A stretch of DNA of 64,000 bases from Porodaedalea pini. Its lineage: Eukaryota > Basidiomycota > Agaricomycetes > Hymenochaetales > Hymenochaetaceae. Each line of letters opens with the position of its first letter. The stretch's first letter is position 1. Location of the stretch: contig NBAY01000012.1 of assembly GCA_002794775.1 (NCBI GenBank), forward strand, positions 439,001-503,000, in the 5' to 3' direction. The notes below the pieces were generated by a model that searched no databases, had not been told where the DNA came from, and saw only the letters and a list, made by a program, of their open reading frames with translations. Both the position numbers and the translations under genes were made by a program. Positions 9,829 through 20,857 of the stretch are shown here, piece by piece.

Positions 9829-12395
9829 ATGTCGAATTCTACGTGCGCAGTCCGTAATACTTGGACACCATCATCCTGGAGGGACAAGCCCATCGCTCAG
9901 GTAAGCTATTGGATCTTTCATATTGTTGTGTTGACTGAAAATTAATCCATTTCGCTCTCATATTCGGCTTGTCCTATCCCATCCGATGCAACTATAGGGC
10001 GTGAACTACCCTAATGAGCCCCACCTCCAGAGGTCAGCCCTCTCGCTTCAACTTTACTCGTATTTCATGAATTCTGACGCGAACTTCGTGACCTTCGGCC
10101 CTCCGATTTTCCTGTACTTTTACACTGGCCATGTTAGAGTCTTGGCCCAAGTCGGGACGCTCCCACCGCTCGTTTCCCCCGGTGAAGTCAGTATAGAATT
10201 CAAGCACTCTCATTTCGAACACATCGGATCCAAATGTTATCACTCATTCTTGCTACATATGCGCATGGGCGTGAATAGATCGAGCGCCTCCGCTTTCAGC
10301 TCGCCGCTGTGCAGCGCAATGAGGCGTTCCTCCTGCACGCAGGTGACTGCGCCGAGAGTTTCGACGCGTGCACGCATGTGCGTTCCTATTTCTTCGTAAT
10401 AGATAGAAGTGTTGAGCTGTGAATGCAGGAGAACATCTCGGCGAAGCTCGGCCTCATTCTCTCGTTTTCGCTCATCCTCATTTGGGGCGCGCGGGTACCT
10501 GTCGTGCGTATACAAGTGTTGTTATTCATAATATGCTGGGAGATTTGAAGGAAGAAAACGTAGGTACGGATAGGACGCATTGCTGGTCAGTATGCAAAGC
10601 CGAGGAGCAGCGGCACCGAAACTATCGATGGGAAGGAGGTGACGAGCTTCAGGTGCGCATATCGTGGTAATGGGATATGTTATTCTTTGACTGATCAATG
10701 GGTCCGTACTTCGCAGAGGCGATAATGTAAACAGGTTAGCGTCGTCGACTTCGTCAGTTCAAGACGCTAGCTCAGGTCTCACCATACCCCTTTAGTCTTG
10801 ATCCTAGTGCCCGAACTCCCGATCCCGAGCGCTTGCTGAGGTTAGCCTTTGTGCTGGATCCAAATTATGACGTCTTTCTCAAGCTACGAGTAGCGCTTAC
10901 TTTCACTCGACCGCAACACTGAACTGTGTCCGCTCGCTGTTGACCTCCGGGTTCGCGTCACTCCAGCAACACCATCCGCGCGATTGGTCCCTCGCGCACG
11001 TCAGGTCCCCAACTCTGCGGTACATCCTTTTCTCGAATTATCCAACTCTACGTTCCTCGCCGTAGCACTGAATGCCATTCCTTATTGTAGTAAGGAGTTC
11101 GAGCGGATTACGGAGGGCCTTGCAGATGCACTTGACTTCAGCAGCACGATTGGTGCAACGTCGGGCCCCGATGCTCTCGGCTTCGAGCAGGGTGGCGGGC
11201 GCGGCGTACTTGGTGAAGTCGACTTCTACACCAGGTAAGCGCTCTTTAAGCTTCACTCTCTGGCGATGCCTTGGTTGTACGAATTTGACTCACGCGATTC
11301 AGCCATGAAGGCTTGATGCTAGGGTACGAAGAGGCTCTCACGCGCGCCCTCCCAGTTCCTTCGTCCCTCCGCTCTTCGGTTAAGGGCAATGTAGTTAATA
11401 ACGCTGGGTCTAATGGGGTGCCGCACGCGTACTACAATACCTCCGCTCACTTCGTATGGATTGGCGACCGTACGCGTCAGCTGGATGCCGCGCACGTCGA
11501 GTACTTCCGTGGGATCCGCAACCCGATTGGAATCAAGGTCGGCCCATCTATGCGTGGGGAGGAGCTCGTGGAGCTTCTGGACAGTGAGTTCTTTTGTCCC
11601 ATCGCGAGGTGGCATGAAACTTTCGCGTTGACTTGAATGGACCTGGATTTATAGTTGTGAACCCCGAGCGCGAGAGCGGGCGCGTCACGCTGATTACACG
11701 CTACGGCGCCGATAAGATCGTAGAACATCTCGCTGGACACATCGCAGTTGTGCAGAAGTCCGAACATCCAGTCGCGTGGGTCTGTGACCCCATGCACGGG
11801 AAGTATGTGTATCCTTCCAATTACTACACAGTCAAAGCAATATTTGTTGATTTCGGTCGTGCACTGACGGTTTATCATTAATGGTTTGCAGCACGCATAC
11901 GTCCTCTTCTGGGCTGAAAACGCGCCACTTCGGAGCAATCGTCGTCGAGCTCACCGCGTGCCTGCGCATTCACGCCGAGTGCGGCTCCACGTTGGGTGGT
12001 GTCAGCCTGGAGTTCACGGGCGAATTTAACGACGCGGGGTATAGCGTCACGGAATGCCTCGGTGGAAGCATGGAGCTCACTGAAGAGGAGCTTGGTTTGA
12101 GGTACCAGGTATGTTTGATGATCTTCTCTTCGTCTTTGTTGTATCTTTTTTTTCGGATTATTAACCCCTGTATTTTTTGATAGTCCTTCTGCGATCCAAG
12201 ACTCAACTTCGAGCAGAGCCTCGGTAAGCATTCTTCATGAACATTGTCAAAACAAAAGTTTTACGAGAAACATATGACATTATAGATGTTGCGTTCCTCA
12301 TTACCAACCACTTCAAAAAGCAACGCGCCGGCGCTCAAGCCGGCGCTTCGCAGCCAGACATGCTCCTTTCGGAGCTAGGAGGGCGTTCAAAATAA
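9829..12395 (+). CDS. Phospho-2-dehydro-3-deoxyheptonate aldolase, class II (DAHP synthase)
   Basis: First enzyme of the shikimate pathway: phosphoenolpyruvate plus erythrose 4-phosphate gives DAHP. 515 residues from 15 exons: 9829-9900, 9998-10032, 10138-10186, 10279-10377, 10429-10503, 10564-10652, 10717-10734, 10796-10840, 10894-11019, 11091-11234, 11303-11583, 11655-11802, 11892-12108, 12184-12223, 12286-12395. All junctions keep frame. Plant/actinobacterial-type (class II) motifs: [12 protein letters not shown] at the start, [10 protein letters not shown] at about 72-81 with the metal-binding Cys76, [12 protein letters not shown] near 119-130, [36 protein letters not shown] and the Glu-rich ECLGG region near the end. 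Start chosen as the ATG in frame 33 bases before the conserved TWTPSSW. Exon 7 is only 18 nt. No transit peptide is evident, so the enzyme is probably cytosolic. Confidence 0.94.
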
Positions 12396-12720
12396 AATCG
12401 AAATATATTTCGCATCTGCGGAAATGATACAAACATGAATCATGGGAGGTGGAACTTCGGCAGTCAGCATCATGTTTATATTTACGCAGCAATCTGCAAG
12501 GACGAATGACCAAAGACAGAAAAACAGTGAAGACGTGCTTTGTGTTCCTGCTGGTTATGGTCAGTGCAATTGATTGACTTGCAAATCTAGCCGCAGTGAA
12601 CCGTCCAACGGTAGTTTAGGATGGAGTCGCCGCACATCTTCTCATATTAACTTTTCATACTGCTATTCGTACAGTGTCATTCATTGTCATTTAACAGTTT
12701 CAAGAAACGAGGCACAGGTT
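12396..12720. other. Convergent 3' intergenic region
   Basis: Space between the DAHP synthase stop (plus) and the WW-like membrane protein stop (minus). No gene visible. Confidence 0.6.
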
Positions 12721-15398
12721 TTAACTTATACTTGCTTTTTCCGCGAGCGACAACTCGTCCGCCTCCGGAACACTCTCTCTTTCCTTCAATCCACTCTGGA
12801 GCATGTCCCGTCCTCCGCACAGCTTCAACCACCATTTTGGAGAGAGAAAATCACTCCAGTGTGAGTAAGTCGTAAGCTCCCAGCCTGTGAGAGCGCTCCA
12901 AAGCACGAGCGTCACGATGAAGAGCCAGAATATGGCATAAAGGATACGCGAAACAAGGTTGGGCGTCCCGTTGACGCTGTAAAAGCACATAATGGCGACT
13001 GATGCAGAGAATGTCACAACCCTTGATATACGCGCGAGGCAACACACAATTAAAAGTAGCTCGAAAAGAGAGATCATAAATACAGACGTACCCCCACATG
13101 AGCAGTGCGTACGGCAGACTGAAGTGGATGGCTAGAGTCTCTAAGTTAAGCTGTTCGTGCCTTCCTCGGGAAAGATAGCCGATCTGAAAGGTGACAAGAT
13201 AGACGGAAGTTACGAGCACACTAAAGGATAGAATAACGACATAAAATTACCGTATGGGACAACGTGCGACTGATTCCCGTAGCGCTGATACGAATTTCTC
13301 GTAACTTAAGCTGAAGGCCAATGATGATACCCGCAAGACTTGCAACGACGGACACCTGACTTGTAATCGCTGCCGGAGATGACCACAGGATCGAACCACT
13401 ATCTGAAAGCACATTCGGTACGGCCAAAAGGCCGACATTGGCGGCGAGAAGGACGGATGACTATGAATAAATATTCGTGTCATCTAGACTGTCTGAATTT
13501 GATTCCAAGTAAAATGAAATCACGCACAAGAAGCAAGATACCGCTCAAGTCTGAGTCGAGTTTGTCATGGAATGGCTGCCATGACCGTTCCCGCAAGATG
13601 CCGTCCATCCAGAGCCTCTCAAACCGCCACAAGTAATTGTCGGGAGCGTAAAAGAGCACTGGTGAGAGGCATTTCACAAGTAAAGAATGTGAGCGCTGGT
13701 CCGGGCCCTTACCGCGTACACTCTGGACAGTAGAGAGACGCGCTCCATTGAAGCCATAAAAGTTGAAAAAGTGTTCGCTTGCTATTAATCCACGCAAGCA
13801 TGAGTCATAACGATGCCTCACATATAAGCGAGGGTTGACGAACCGATTATTCCCATTAACCGAGCTTGGGGGAGTTGTTAGTCTTCTTCGTAGTTAGGAT
13901 ATACGAGTATCATGATGCTTACCAAAACCGACGACAGCACAGCTAGATAAACTCGAATCTCTCGACGCTATGGAAAAATAGTCAGATAAGGCGAGAGTGG
14001 TTATGGCCGAGCATACGTTGAAGGTCCTTGACTGAATTGATGAGAGAACGGAGTTTAGCTTGTCCGTACGGGGCTGTAGAATCGACTGACGTTATGGAGT
14101 CTTTATATCGTGTCAATGTCAGTTCATAGTTTTACATAAAATGCACTTACCTATGTTAAAATAATTCAGAGTCTCCAGTACCTCATCCATAAGTCCTTCC
14201 AGAGGCTTGCGGTGACTGATCGGGAAATGCTCGATGTGTTGCCAGAACTCAAAAGCGAGTATGTGCTCTGGTGGAACGAAAGAACACGGGTCAAGTAGGA
14301 GAATGAGTTGATCGAACGCACGTACGGAATTGATGCTTTGACTCGACACCAAATTGACCAACAGGTGTACACGCCAGATCGTAATCATCGAGCCAGAATA
14401 CGCATCGGCGATTAAGGTCGACCATATAGTACGTCCATTCTCTGCCGTGGTTGAGCTCCAAGACAACTTCAACATTCATCGGGATTTGCGAATTCAGCTC
14501 GAAAATATTCGCCCTCTTCTCAATTGCGTCTACAAATTGCTTGAGTTCCATTCGTACATTCGGATCAGCGACATTTGCTTCCGTGAGGAAGCAGAATTTG
14601 TGCGAGCCATGTTTAGAGCTGTAATAGGGCTGTCCTTCTGGCTGTACATAGTACTGCCAAGGAAAGCAATCTGGCATCCTGCAATCTACGTCAGAAAACG
14701 TGCTAGAAAAGATTTTCCAACTTCGTACTCGTTGACAGATAGTGTTTCAAGAGGTCCAAAAACCCACGGGCCCGTGATATTTTGTCTGATATGCGATCAC
14801 ATATAGCTTAACCATAATGATGCAGGAGTTTCACGCACATAACAATGCCTCGATCGTATCGTGGTCTCTCTGACGGTAGCGTAGGCTTGAACATCAAATG
14901 TGTATCCGTCATATGCTCGGGGTCTACAGTCAGCACTTCATGGATCTGAATCGGTGTTTCTTCGATCAAATAGGAGCTTGTTAGATACGTGTGCTCTCCT
15001 TTGTATATCGCTTCTGATAAAAAGCTTGGTTCATCAATAAGAGTCGGTGATCTGGTGGTAACGGAGTCTATGGATCCAATACGCTCGTGTGTGTGCGCTG
15101 GCGGGGGTGCGATCGGCATTGCAGAGCAGGAAAGAACAACTGCATGCTCCTTTACGTTTGACGAGATGGTTTTATACTCGGATCGAACATGTCCATCGAG
15201 TTGACCGCTAGTATCATCAGATTCACCCAAAGAGAGTTTTTCGTCGTTCGAGGTGACATCGACAGGTCTACAAGAGCCAATCCATTGATTGAGCCAGCGT
15301 AAAAGATGAATTAGCCCCTTCAAAGACCCTGAGGCCCATCGACGACAGAGCACCAGAAACCTATGAACCCAGAGCAGTGGCAGACTATGGGATACCAT
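12721..15398 (-). CDS. WW-like domain multipass membrane protein (module copy A)
   Basis: A 697-residue protein of a family I cannot name, with three copies in this window. Exons in transcription order: 15398-14839, 14785-14729, 14678-14326, 14267-14151, 14100-14017, 13967-13923, 13864-13844 (21 nt), 13781-13528, 13460-13251, 13183-13092, 13021-12721. Residues 1-186 are Ser/Pro-rich with low complexity. Near residues 213-232 lies a WW-like stretch (PWQYYVQPEGQPYY) whose second Trp is replaced by aromatic residues (CFLTEA). About 250 residues of unique sequence follow (FWQHIEHFPIS, NYFNI, FYGFNGAR, SPVLFYAPDNYLWR). About four transmembrane helices sit after residue 490. The reading frame stays open for some 37 codons upstream of the ATG, in the region aligned with the other copies, so the true start could lie further upstream or an N-terminal frameshift may exist. 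Splice sites match those of copy C at 62.1 kb. Function unknown. Confidence 0.78.
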
Positions 15399-15960
15399 AG
15401 TTGTCTTGACTAAAGCAGGGTCTGCGTAGTCGCCGAGGAGGCGAGCACTGAGGAGTATATGTGGATAATCCGACTTGACGAGGCGGTGAAGGGCGTTTTC
15501 TAGTAATGGCCCGGGCCAAAGCTTCTACTGCATGCGGGCAGACACCAGTGCAAAGAAGCATGTCTAGATCCTATATTAATACCTAGAATTAAAGACAGCT
15601 TGGCACCCTGCGGTCTTTTCGCTGCTGAACAAAGCAAGAAAAAGACCACGATCGTTTCAACAACTGTACAAGAGTCGGCCAAAAGCTGAAGAGCTTTGAA
15701 AATCTAAAAACTAGAGAGTGCGCCCGTGACTGTAGCCATACAGCGTACAAGTCACAGAGCATCAACTCTCGGCCCGGCATCCGGCTGGCTGCACATCTCT
15801 GCGGCTAAGAGTAACTTGAACTCAGTAAGACTTAATACTGCCACGGACTACATACTACGATCAAGTAGCGGATCACATTTACAATCTTAATGTGTCGCAG
15901 CGATACTGAGACCTTTCCGAACGAAGTCACGACATTTTTTGAATGAGCGATTCCTCATGG
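15399..15960. other. Divergent spacer of module copy A
   Basis: Lies between the WW gene (minus) and the SNM1 relic (plus). A stretch near 15845-15885 (CTACGATCAAGTAGCGGATC...) resembles the corresponding promoter segment at about 18012-18050 in module copy B, which supports common ancestry of the whole divergent region. Confidence 0.55.
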
Positions 15961-16230
15961 AACGCCTCACAAATCTTTCGTCAAACCGTACCCATGATGC
16001 CCTCTTCCGAATCTTCGCTCCATATTATTATTATGGGTCTTACCTTCACCTCCTGACCCACACGCGCTCCAATTACAGCATTAGTCTCAACGAACAATTG
16101 TTTAGGTCAATGTATGATCCGGGGATGCGAAGAAACGCTCTTGAGCACAACACGTACTATGTAGGCAAGATTTCTCAGAGATGAAGAATATCCGATCAAG
16201 AAACAGTGGACTGTCAATCATTTGATAGCA
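15961..16230 (+). pseudogene. Relic of SNM1/Artemis-like nuclease gene (module copy A)
   Basis: This stretch aligns by eye to the first exon of the near-intact gene at 18112: TTCGTCAAACCGTACCC matches the region coding FVKPYP, GGGTCTTACC...CACCTCCTGACCCACAC matches the HxHxDH region, and GGGGATGCGAAG...CGCTCTTGAGCAC matches GDAKEMLLRH. Insertions, deletions and stops break the frame, and the metal-binding HxHxDH motif is lost. I see no clear match to later exons downstream, so only the 5' part seems to remain. Confidence 0.75.
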
Positions 16231-16869
16231 TTTCAGATACTATGCGAAGCGCCGATATTAGCGGATTCAACAAAAATTACTCGTTACCCTTCGCTTTCCT
16301 TAAGTGTTTATCGACTCGGATGCCAATAGCCGTTTCTCTGCGATCTCCAACTCCGTCCGCACTCCGCTTTCCACCTTCGTCCGTTATATGACACAGCCAG
16401 GTCCCAGCTATGTTGTGATGCCAATATTTGAAGATCCGACTCATGGTCAATGGCTCATGTCTTCACATGTGTTGTAAAGAATATGCGCGTTCACACCTGT
16501 TGAGGAAGGTGGATCAAGAGGAAGAACGAAGAACGGCATATCGGAGTTTGACTCAGGACCGTGACATTTATGTACTAATGTAGTCCGTCTCTGCAAAAGT
16601 TTGCCCTCGTCCGTTTGAATTTAGCGCGGATAGAGCTTATAAAATGGGATCGCTGTGTACATAAAATAGGTCGCATTTGCCTCATTACAATCTGATTCGC
16701 CCTTGAAAAGCGCCCGTAATAAACAAGTAAGTAGAAGCTAAGGAATATTAAAGCAAAACAAACCGGCAAGGAAGAAATAATCTGCTATTATCTTTCGCAA
16801 AGGTGTGAACAGATGCAAATTAATCAGCGATTCTCGTATCGAGGTCTGGCCTTCACAACTGGACAGTAT
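16231..16869. other. Intergenic, no gene seen
   Basis: AT-rich sequence between the two relics. It may contain unrecognisable remains of later SNM1 exons. No supported feature. Confidence 0.5.
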
Positions 16870-17743
16870 CTTCAAGAATGGGTGAAGCACCTACCAATCG
16901 ATTGCGTCAGCCACCGTACTGGCCCTACGGGCTCGCTCCAGTTGCCAATGGCTAATGTTTTAAGAGGCCCGAAAAGCCATGGACCAGGATAAGTCAGCGG
17001 AAAACATCATGACACGAAGGTTAGAGCGAACATTATGACACCCCGATCATACGAGGAGTGCATGACAATACCACGGACCTGAAAAATATACGCCCTACTG
17101 TTATATGTTGTATGTGTTCTGGCTCGCAATCAACAGTCCTTTAATCTTAATCGGTGTTTCTCCGACATTGACACAAGCTTGGCGAGTTCTCTTCGTATGC
17201 AAACTCTGATAAGACGCCGGGTTCGTTTGAGGGAGTCGGTGATCTGAGGGCAAGGGAATCCGTCATTCAGGGGTGTCCCTGTGTGTGCACCGGCGGTGGA
17301 ACGATGCGTATTGATGGGCAGGAAGGAAGGCATGATCGCATTTTTGGTGGTACTCTGCACTATGACTTTCTGGTCAGATCGAATATGAGCATCGGCTCGG
17401 TCGCTTCCATAACTCGAAGGTTCTTGTAAAGAGTGTCCTTCGTCACTCAAGCTTCTGTCGTCAGCCTTGCACGAGTCGAGCCACGGGCTAAGCCAAAGAA
17501 GAAGGTGAAGGGATTCATGGACCTTCGAAGATGCCCATCGGCGACAGAGGTCACTAGTTTATAGAGCCAGATCATAGGAAGCCAGTGAGATGTCAGCTTT
17601 TGTGGCGAGACCGGCGCCGCTGCAGGTGTCAAAAATAAAAGCAATGAGAGGAAAGGCGACGCTATTGACATGATGAGCGTGGACATGCTAGATTGAGCTT
17701 TTACTACCCTCAGACGGGACGAGTGCAACTTTCTGGACTTCAA
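16870..17743 (-). pseudogene. Relic of WW-like membrane protein gene (module copy B)
   Basis: Reading on the minus strand from about 17703, this matches the 5' exons of the WW-like genes: an N-terminal segment around LTSHWLPMIWLYKL aligns with copies A and C. A Ser-rich part (RSDQKVIVQSTTKNA) follows, then remains of the PPPVHT region and a segment corresponding to GPWxFxPLxTL (near 16930-16990). The frame shifts several times and stops are present. The WW-like domain and all transmembrane exons are missing, so this is a 5'-only, non-functional copy. It faces the SNM1 gene at 18112 across about 370 bp. Confidence 0.75.
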
Positions 17744-18111
17744 GTGTAGATCAAAACATCGTTAGGCAATATTCATATGCTACGCAGAAACGGCCGACAG
17801 AGAGATTTTTGAGTTCATTGGACCAAAAAAGATGGTGGTGAGCTTGATTTGGTGGATGAATTGCACTGGGAGATGAAAGGTAGAACTACACGAGTCAAAG
17901 AGCTCCTGGTCAAAGGGAGGGAAGGGACGTGAGTGTGACTACGTACAAGTCACAATTGCGCGGTCACATGGATCGCGTCAACCTGCTATGGCCATTGGCC
18001 AGTTTGACACGAACTACGATCAGGAGGGAATGGACCACATCAACAATGCAGCGCAGCAAGATATAAGTTTTCTCTGAGAGAACCACCTCTGTCACCTCCT
18101 ACGACCTGAAA
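17744..18111. promoter_or_regulatory. Divergent promoter region of module copy B
   Basis: About 370 bp between the WW relic (minus) and the SNM1/Artemis gene (plus). It contains the stretch conserved with the spacer of copy A. No ORF supported. Confidence 0.5.
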
Positions 18112-20857
18112 ATGCCGCCTGGGACACCGTACAACTCTTTCGTCAAGCCATATCCCATCCGTGTTGATGAGTTCTCTGTGCCGCGCGACGGGAGTCTTAC
18201 CATTGCTGCGCTTCACCTCTTGACTCACACACACTCTGACCATATTGTCGGCCTGAATGCGAAATCGTTCGGGTCGATTGTCATATGTTCTGGGGATGCA
18301 AAGGAGATGCTCTTGAGACACGAGACGTACCAGGCGCGATTCCTCAGAGAAGAGGAGTATGTTTTTGAGAAACAGCGGACTTTCGAGCATTTAAAGTTCC
18401 CCGTGCAATCCTCGCACGAAGCGCGAGCGAGCGGGTGTAATAACTATGACCTTATCGTAAGTTAAAGTTTCAACTTCTACCGAACAATGCTTGATTGGTT
18501 TGAAGCGCGCTATGCCCTTACACGTACCTACGAAGGTTGAGATATCGAACAACGAATGGGTTTCAATTACTCTCATAGATGCCAATCACTGTCCAGGCTC
18601 CGTGATGTGGGTACTCTGTTATGACCTGAGGTCGGCTTTCTCCTGAGCATATTTCAAGGTTTTTAATTCAGGGATCGAAGGGCGCCATCCTGCACACAGG
18701 AGATTTCCGCGCGGAGCCCGTGTTCATTGGCTCCATCATGAAGAACCCATTTCTCCGGCGTTACATTGATCGTAACGCCTCCTCACGGTCTGGGGACTCC
18801 AGTACTCCGTGCTCTTCAGAGACACTGGAGGCCATCTACCTCGACACGGCCAGCATGCTCAACACAGCGGCCATACCCGCTAAGGTTCGTTACACTCATC
18901 TTACACAGGGCTCCCATCTAATATTCAGTAAAGAAAGAAGCCACAAGTAGCCTCATTGAGCTAATGAAAGTTTATCCTGTCCATATGCGCTTCTTCATTA
19001 ACACATGGACGTGGGGTTATGAAGACATACTCAAAGCCATCTCGCATTCTTTCGAGTCTAAGGTAAGTTCAAGCTTCTCAGCGTTAGGCTCTTCCAACTG
19101 AAGCCGTCTTAGATTCATGTCGACCGGTACAAGCATGATGTTTACTCGAGTCTTAGTGACCGCGACCTCCGTGCGCTCGTTACTCAAGACTTCAAGTCCA
19201 CGCGCTTTCACGCTTGCGAACGGTTCTCACGTTGTGATTTAGTCCGCAACGAGGATCCGGGAGTCGTGTACATTAATCCTGTGAACATTAGCTGTGCGAA
19301 TTGGGCCTTTATCTTGCGAAGACCAAAGCCCAACTAGAGCGTGGCGAGCTGCCGATGCTTCTGGCAAGTATCACTGATCCTTTCACACTGATCTATATCT
19401 AACGATGAAACTAGCTCGTCCCTCTTCATCGTCATTCAACTTTACCCGAACTCCAAAACTTTGTTAGCCTCTTCAAACCTAGACGGCTTGTGCCAAACTT
19501 TCTAGAGCCTAGTCTTCACGGTCTCGACTGGGCCTGCATGCCGAATATGTTCGGTCCCCACATGGCAGAAGGTGGCGCCGCACGTATCCAAGAAGAAATG
19601 TCGGAGAAGCTATCTGTAGTTGACATTAAAGATGTCGAGGTCGATGCAATGATTGGGGACTCTGAGCTGAAGAACCTCGAAGGCGGTAATGCATCCAATG
19701 AGCTCGACACGCTTGCGGGAATCTGGGCGGCAGCACCGGGTGCGGTTGGCGGATGTCTCAGTGCAGGAGGCTTGATCTCGCGCTTGATGGGATTCTTACC
19801 GAAGGGCATTTCTGTGCTCGTGGAACGTGCTCTAAGGGATGCACAATCCCGGAAGCTACTTCCAGCATACTTGGAGAGTGACGAGGACGACGCAGACAGC
19901 TCGAGTGATGAGGAGGGCTCTGGGAGGATGGCTGAGTTGCTGTTCGGCGGTCATCTCAACCTCCCATTAGTAAGTGAGTCGCCCGAAGACGCGAATGAAG
20001 ATGGTCCCCGGATGGACTCGATAGCTACGGGGATTGGCAGGGACTACGCTCAAGCCATCCAAATGCCAATCACGCCGCCAAGTTCCAGTCCCGCGGCACA
20101 ATCAAGACGTCGCCCGCTTGAACGCACTGAAGATGTCTCAAACACGTCAAACACATATGACGACAGGCTCCATGGCGGTAGTTTTATGGATTTAAAGACT
20201 AGCACGAAGGCGTATAATTCGGTTCTTTCGAAATTGCCTTTGACGGTTGTCAATAATACGCTAAGGAAGCGTGGCGCATCATGCTGTGAAAGTGCAAGCT
20301 CTTCAGTGCTGATTGAGACTCCTAGGGAAGGGAATGCTTCGAGTCAGCAGGTCGACAGTGACGTTGCAGAACTGGCAAGCACTCCCGCAGCGAGTCAGCC
20401 TGAGCATGATGAGGTTATCAGCTCGTCTAGGGCATCTACCTCGTCTTTTGTGTCCTTGCGAATAACCAAGCGCCACGTATCTCAAGAATCATTGCGGAGA
20501 GGTCAGAAGGAGAAGCGCTTGAAGAAGGAATCTCGGCTCGAGCTCTCTCGAAGACTGTCACTTGCGCGACCAGATCTTGCGAACCAGAAGGCGCCTTTCC
20601 AGAGGCTAAAAAAGTCACATAAAGGGGCTTCATCTTCGTCATCATTAGCTGCGCCGGAGCATAAAGCGCAGGGAGCAGCTGGCTCGCGGACGCGGCACGA
20701 GTCACTTGCAGGCGCTAGTTCGAGCTGCGATCCAAGTATCGATTGGGCACGGAGCCAAGCTCTTGAGAAGCAGATTCTGGAGGACTTGCGAATGGGTAGA
20801 AAACCCTCGCTCCCATCGATGAGATTCGTTCTCAGTGAACTCTTTCCTGAAGATTAA
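18112..20857 (+). CDS. SNM1/Artemis-like metallo-beta-lactamase DNA nuclease (one frameshift)
   Basis: DNA repair nuclease of the metallo-beta-lactamase/beta-CASP group (SNM1/PSO2/Artemis). Exons 18112-18456, 18506-18606, 18659-18884, 18934-19062, 19113-19363, 19415-20857. The metal site is complete: HTHSDH at residues 39-44, DANHCPGSVM with H143, and HTGDFR with D164. A beta-CASP-like part (YLDTAS, VYPVHMRFFINTWTWGYEDI, VYINPV) follows. The C-terminal 480 residues begin with PLHRHSTLPELQNFV and then are Ser/Glu-rich and low in complexity. Two oddities. First, in exon 5 near 19302-19306 one base appears missing: the frame reads to TAG just after NWAFILRR, while frame +1 continues with the expected YLAKTKAQLERGEL. 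Second, intron 5 begins with GC (CTG|GCAAGT), a GC-AG intron. The gene may be recently inactivated or the base may be a sequence error. A skipped 41-nt intron could also restore frame but would delete conserved residues. Confidence 0.8.

Noticed and set aside
19262..19322. Explaining the SNM1 frameshift by a 41-nt intron
   Set aside because: It would restore frame but removes the conserved VNISCANWA segment, and the donor context is weak. A missing base is simpler.
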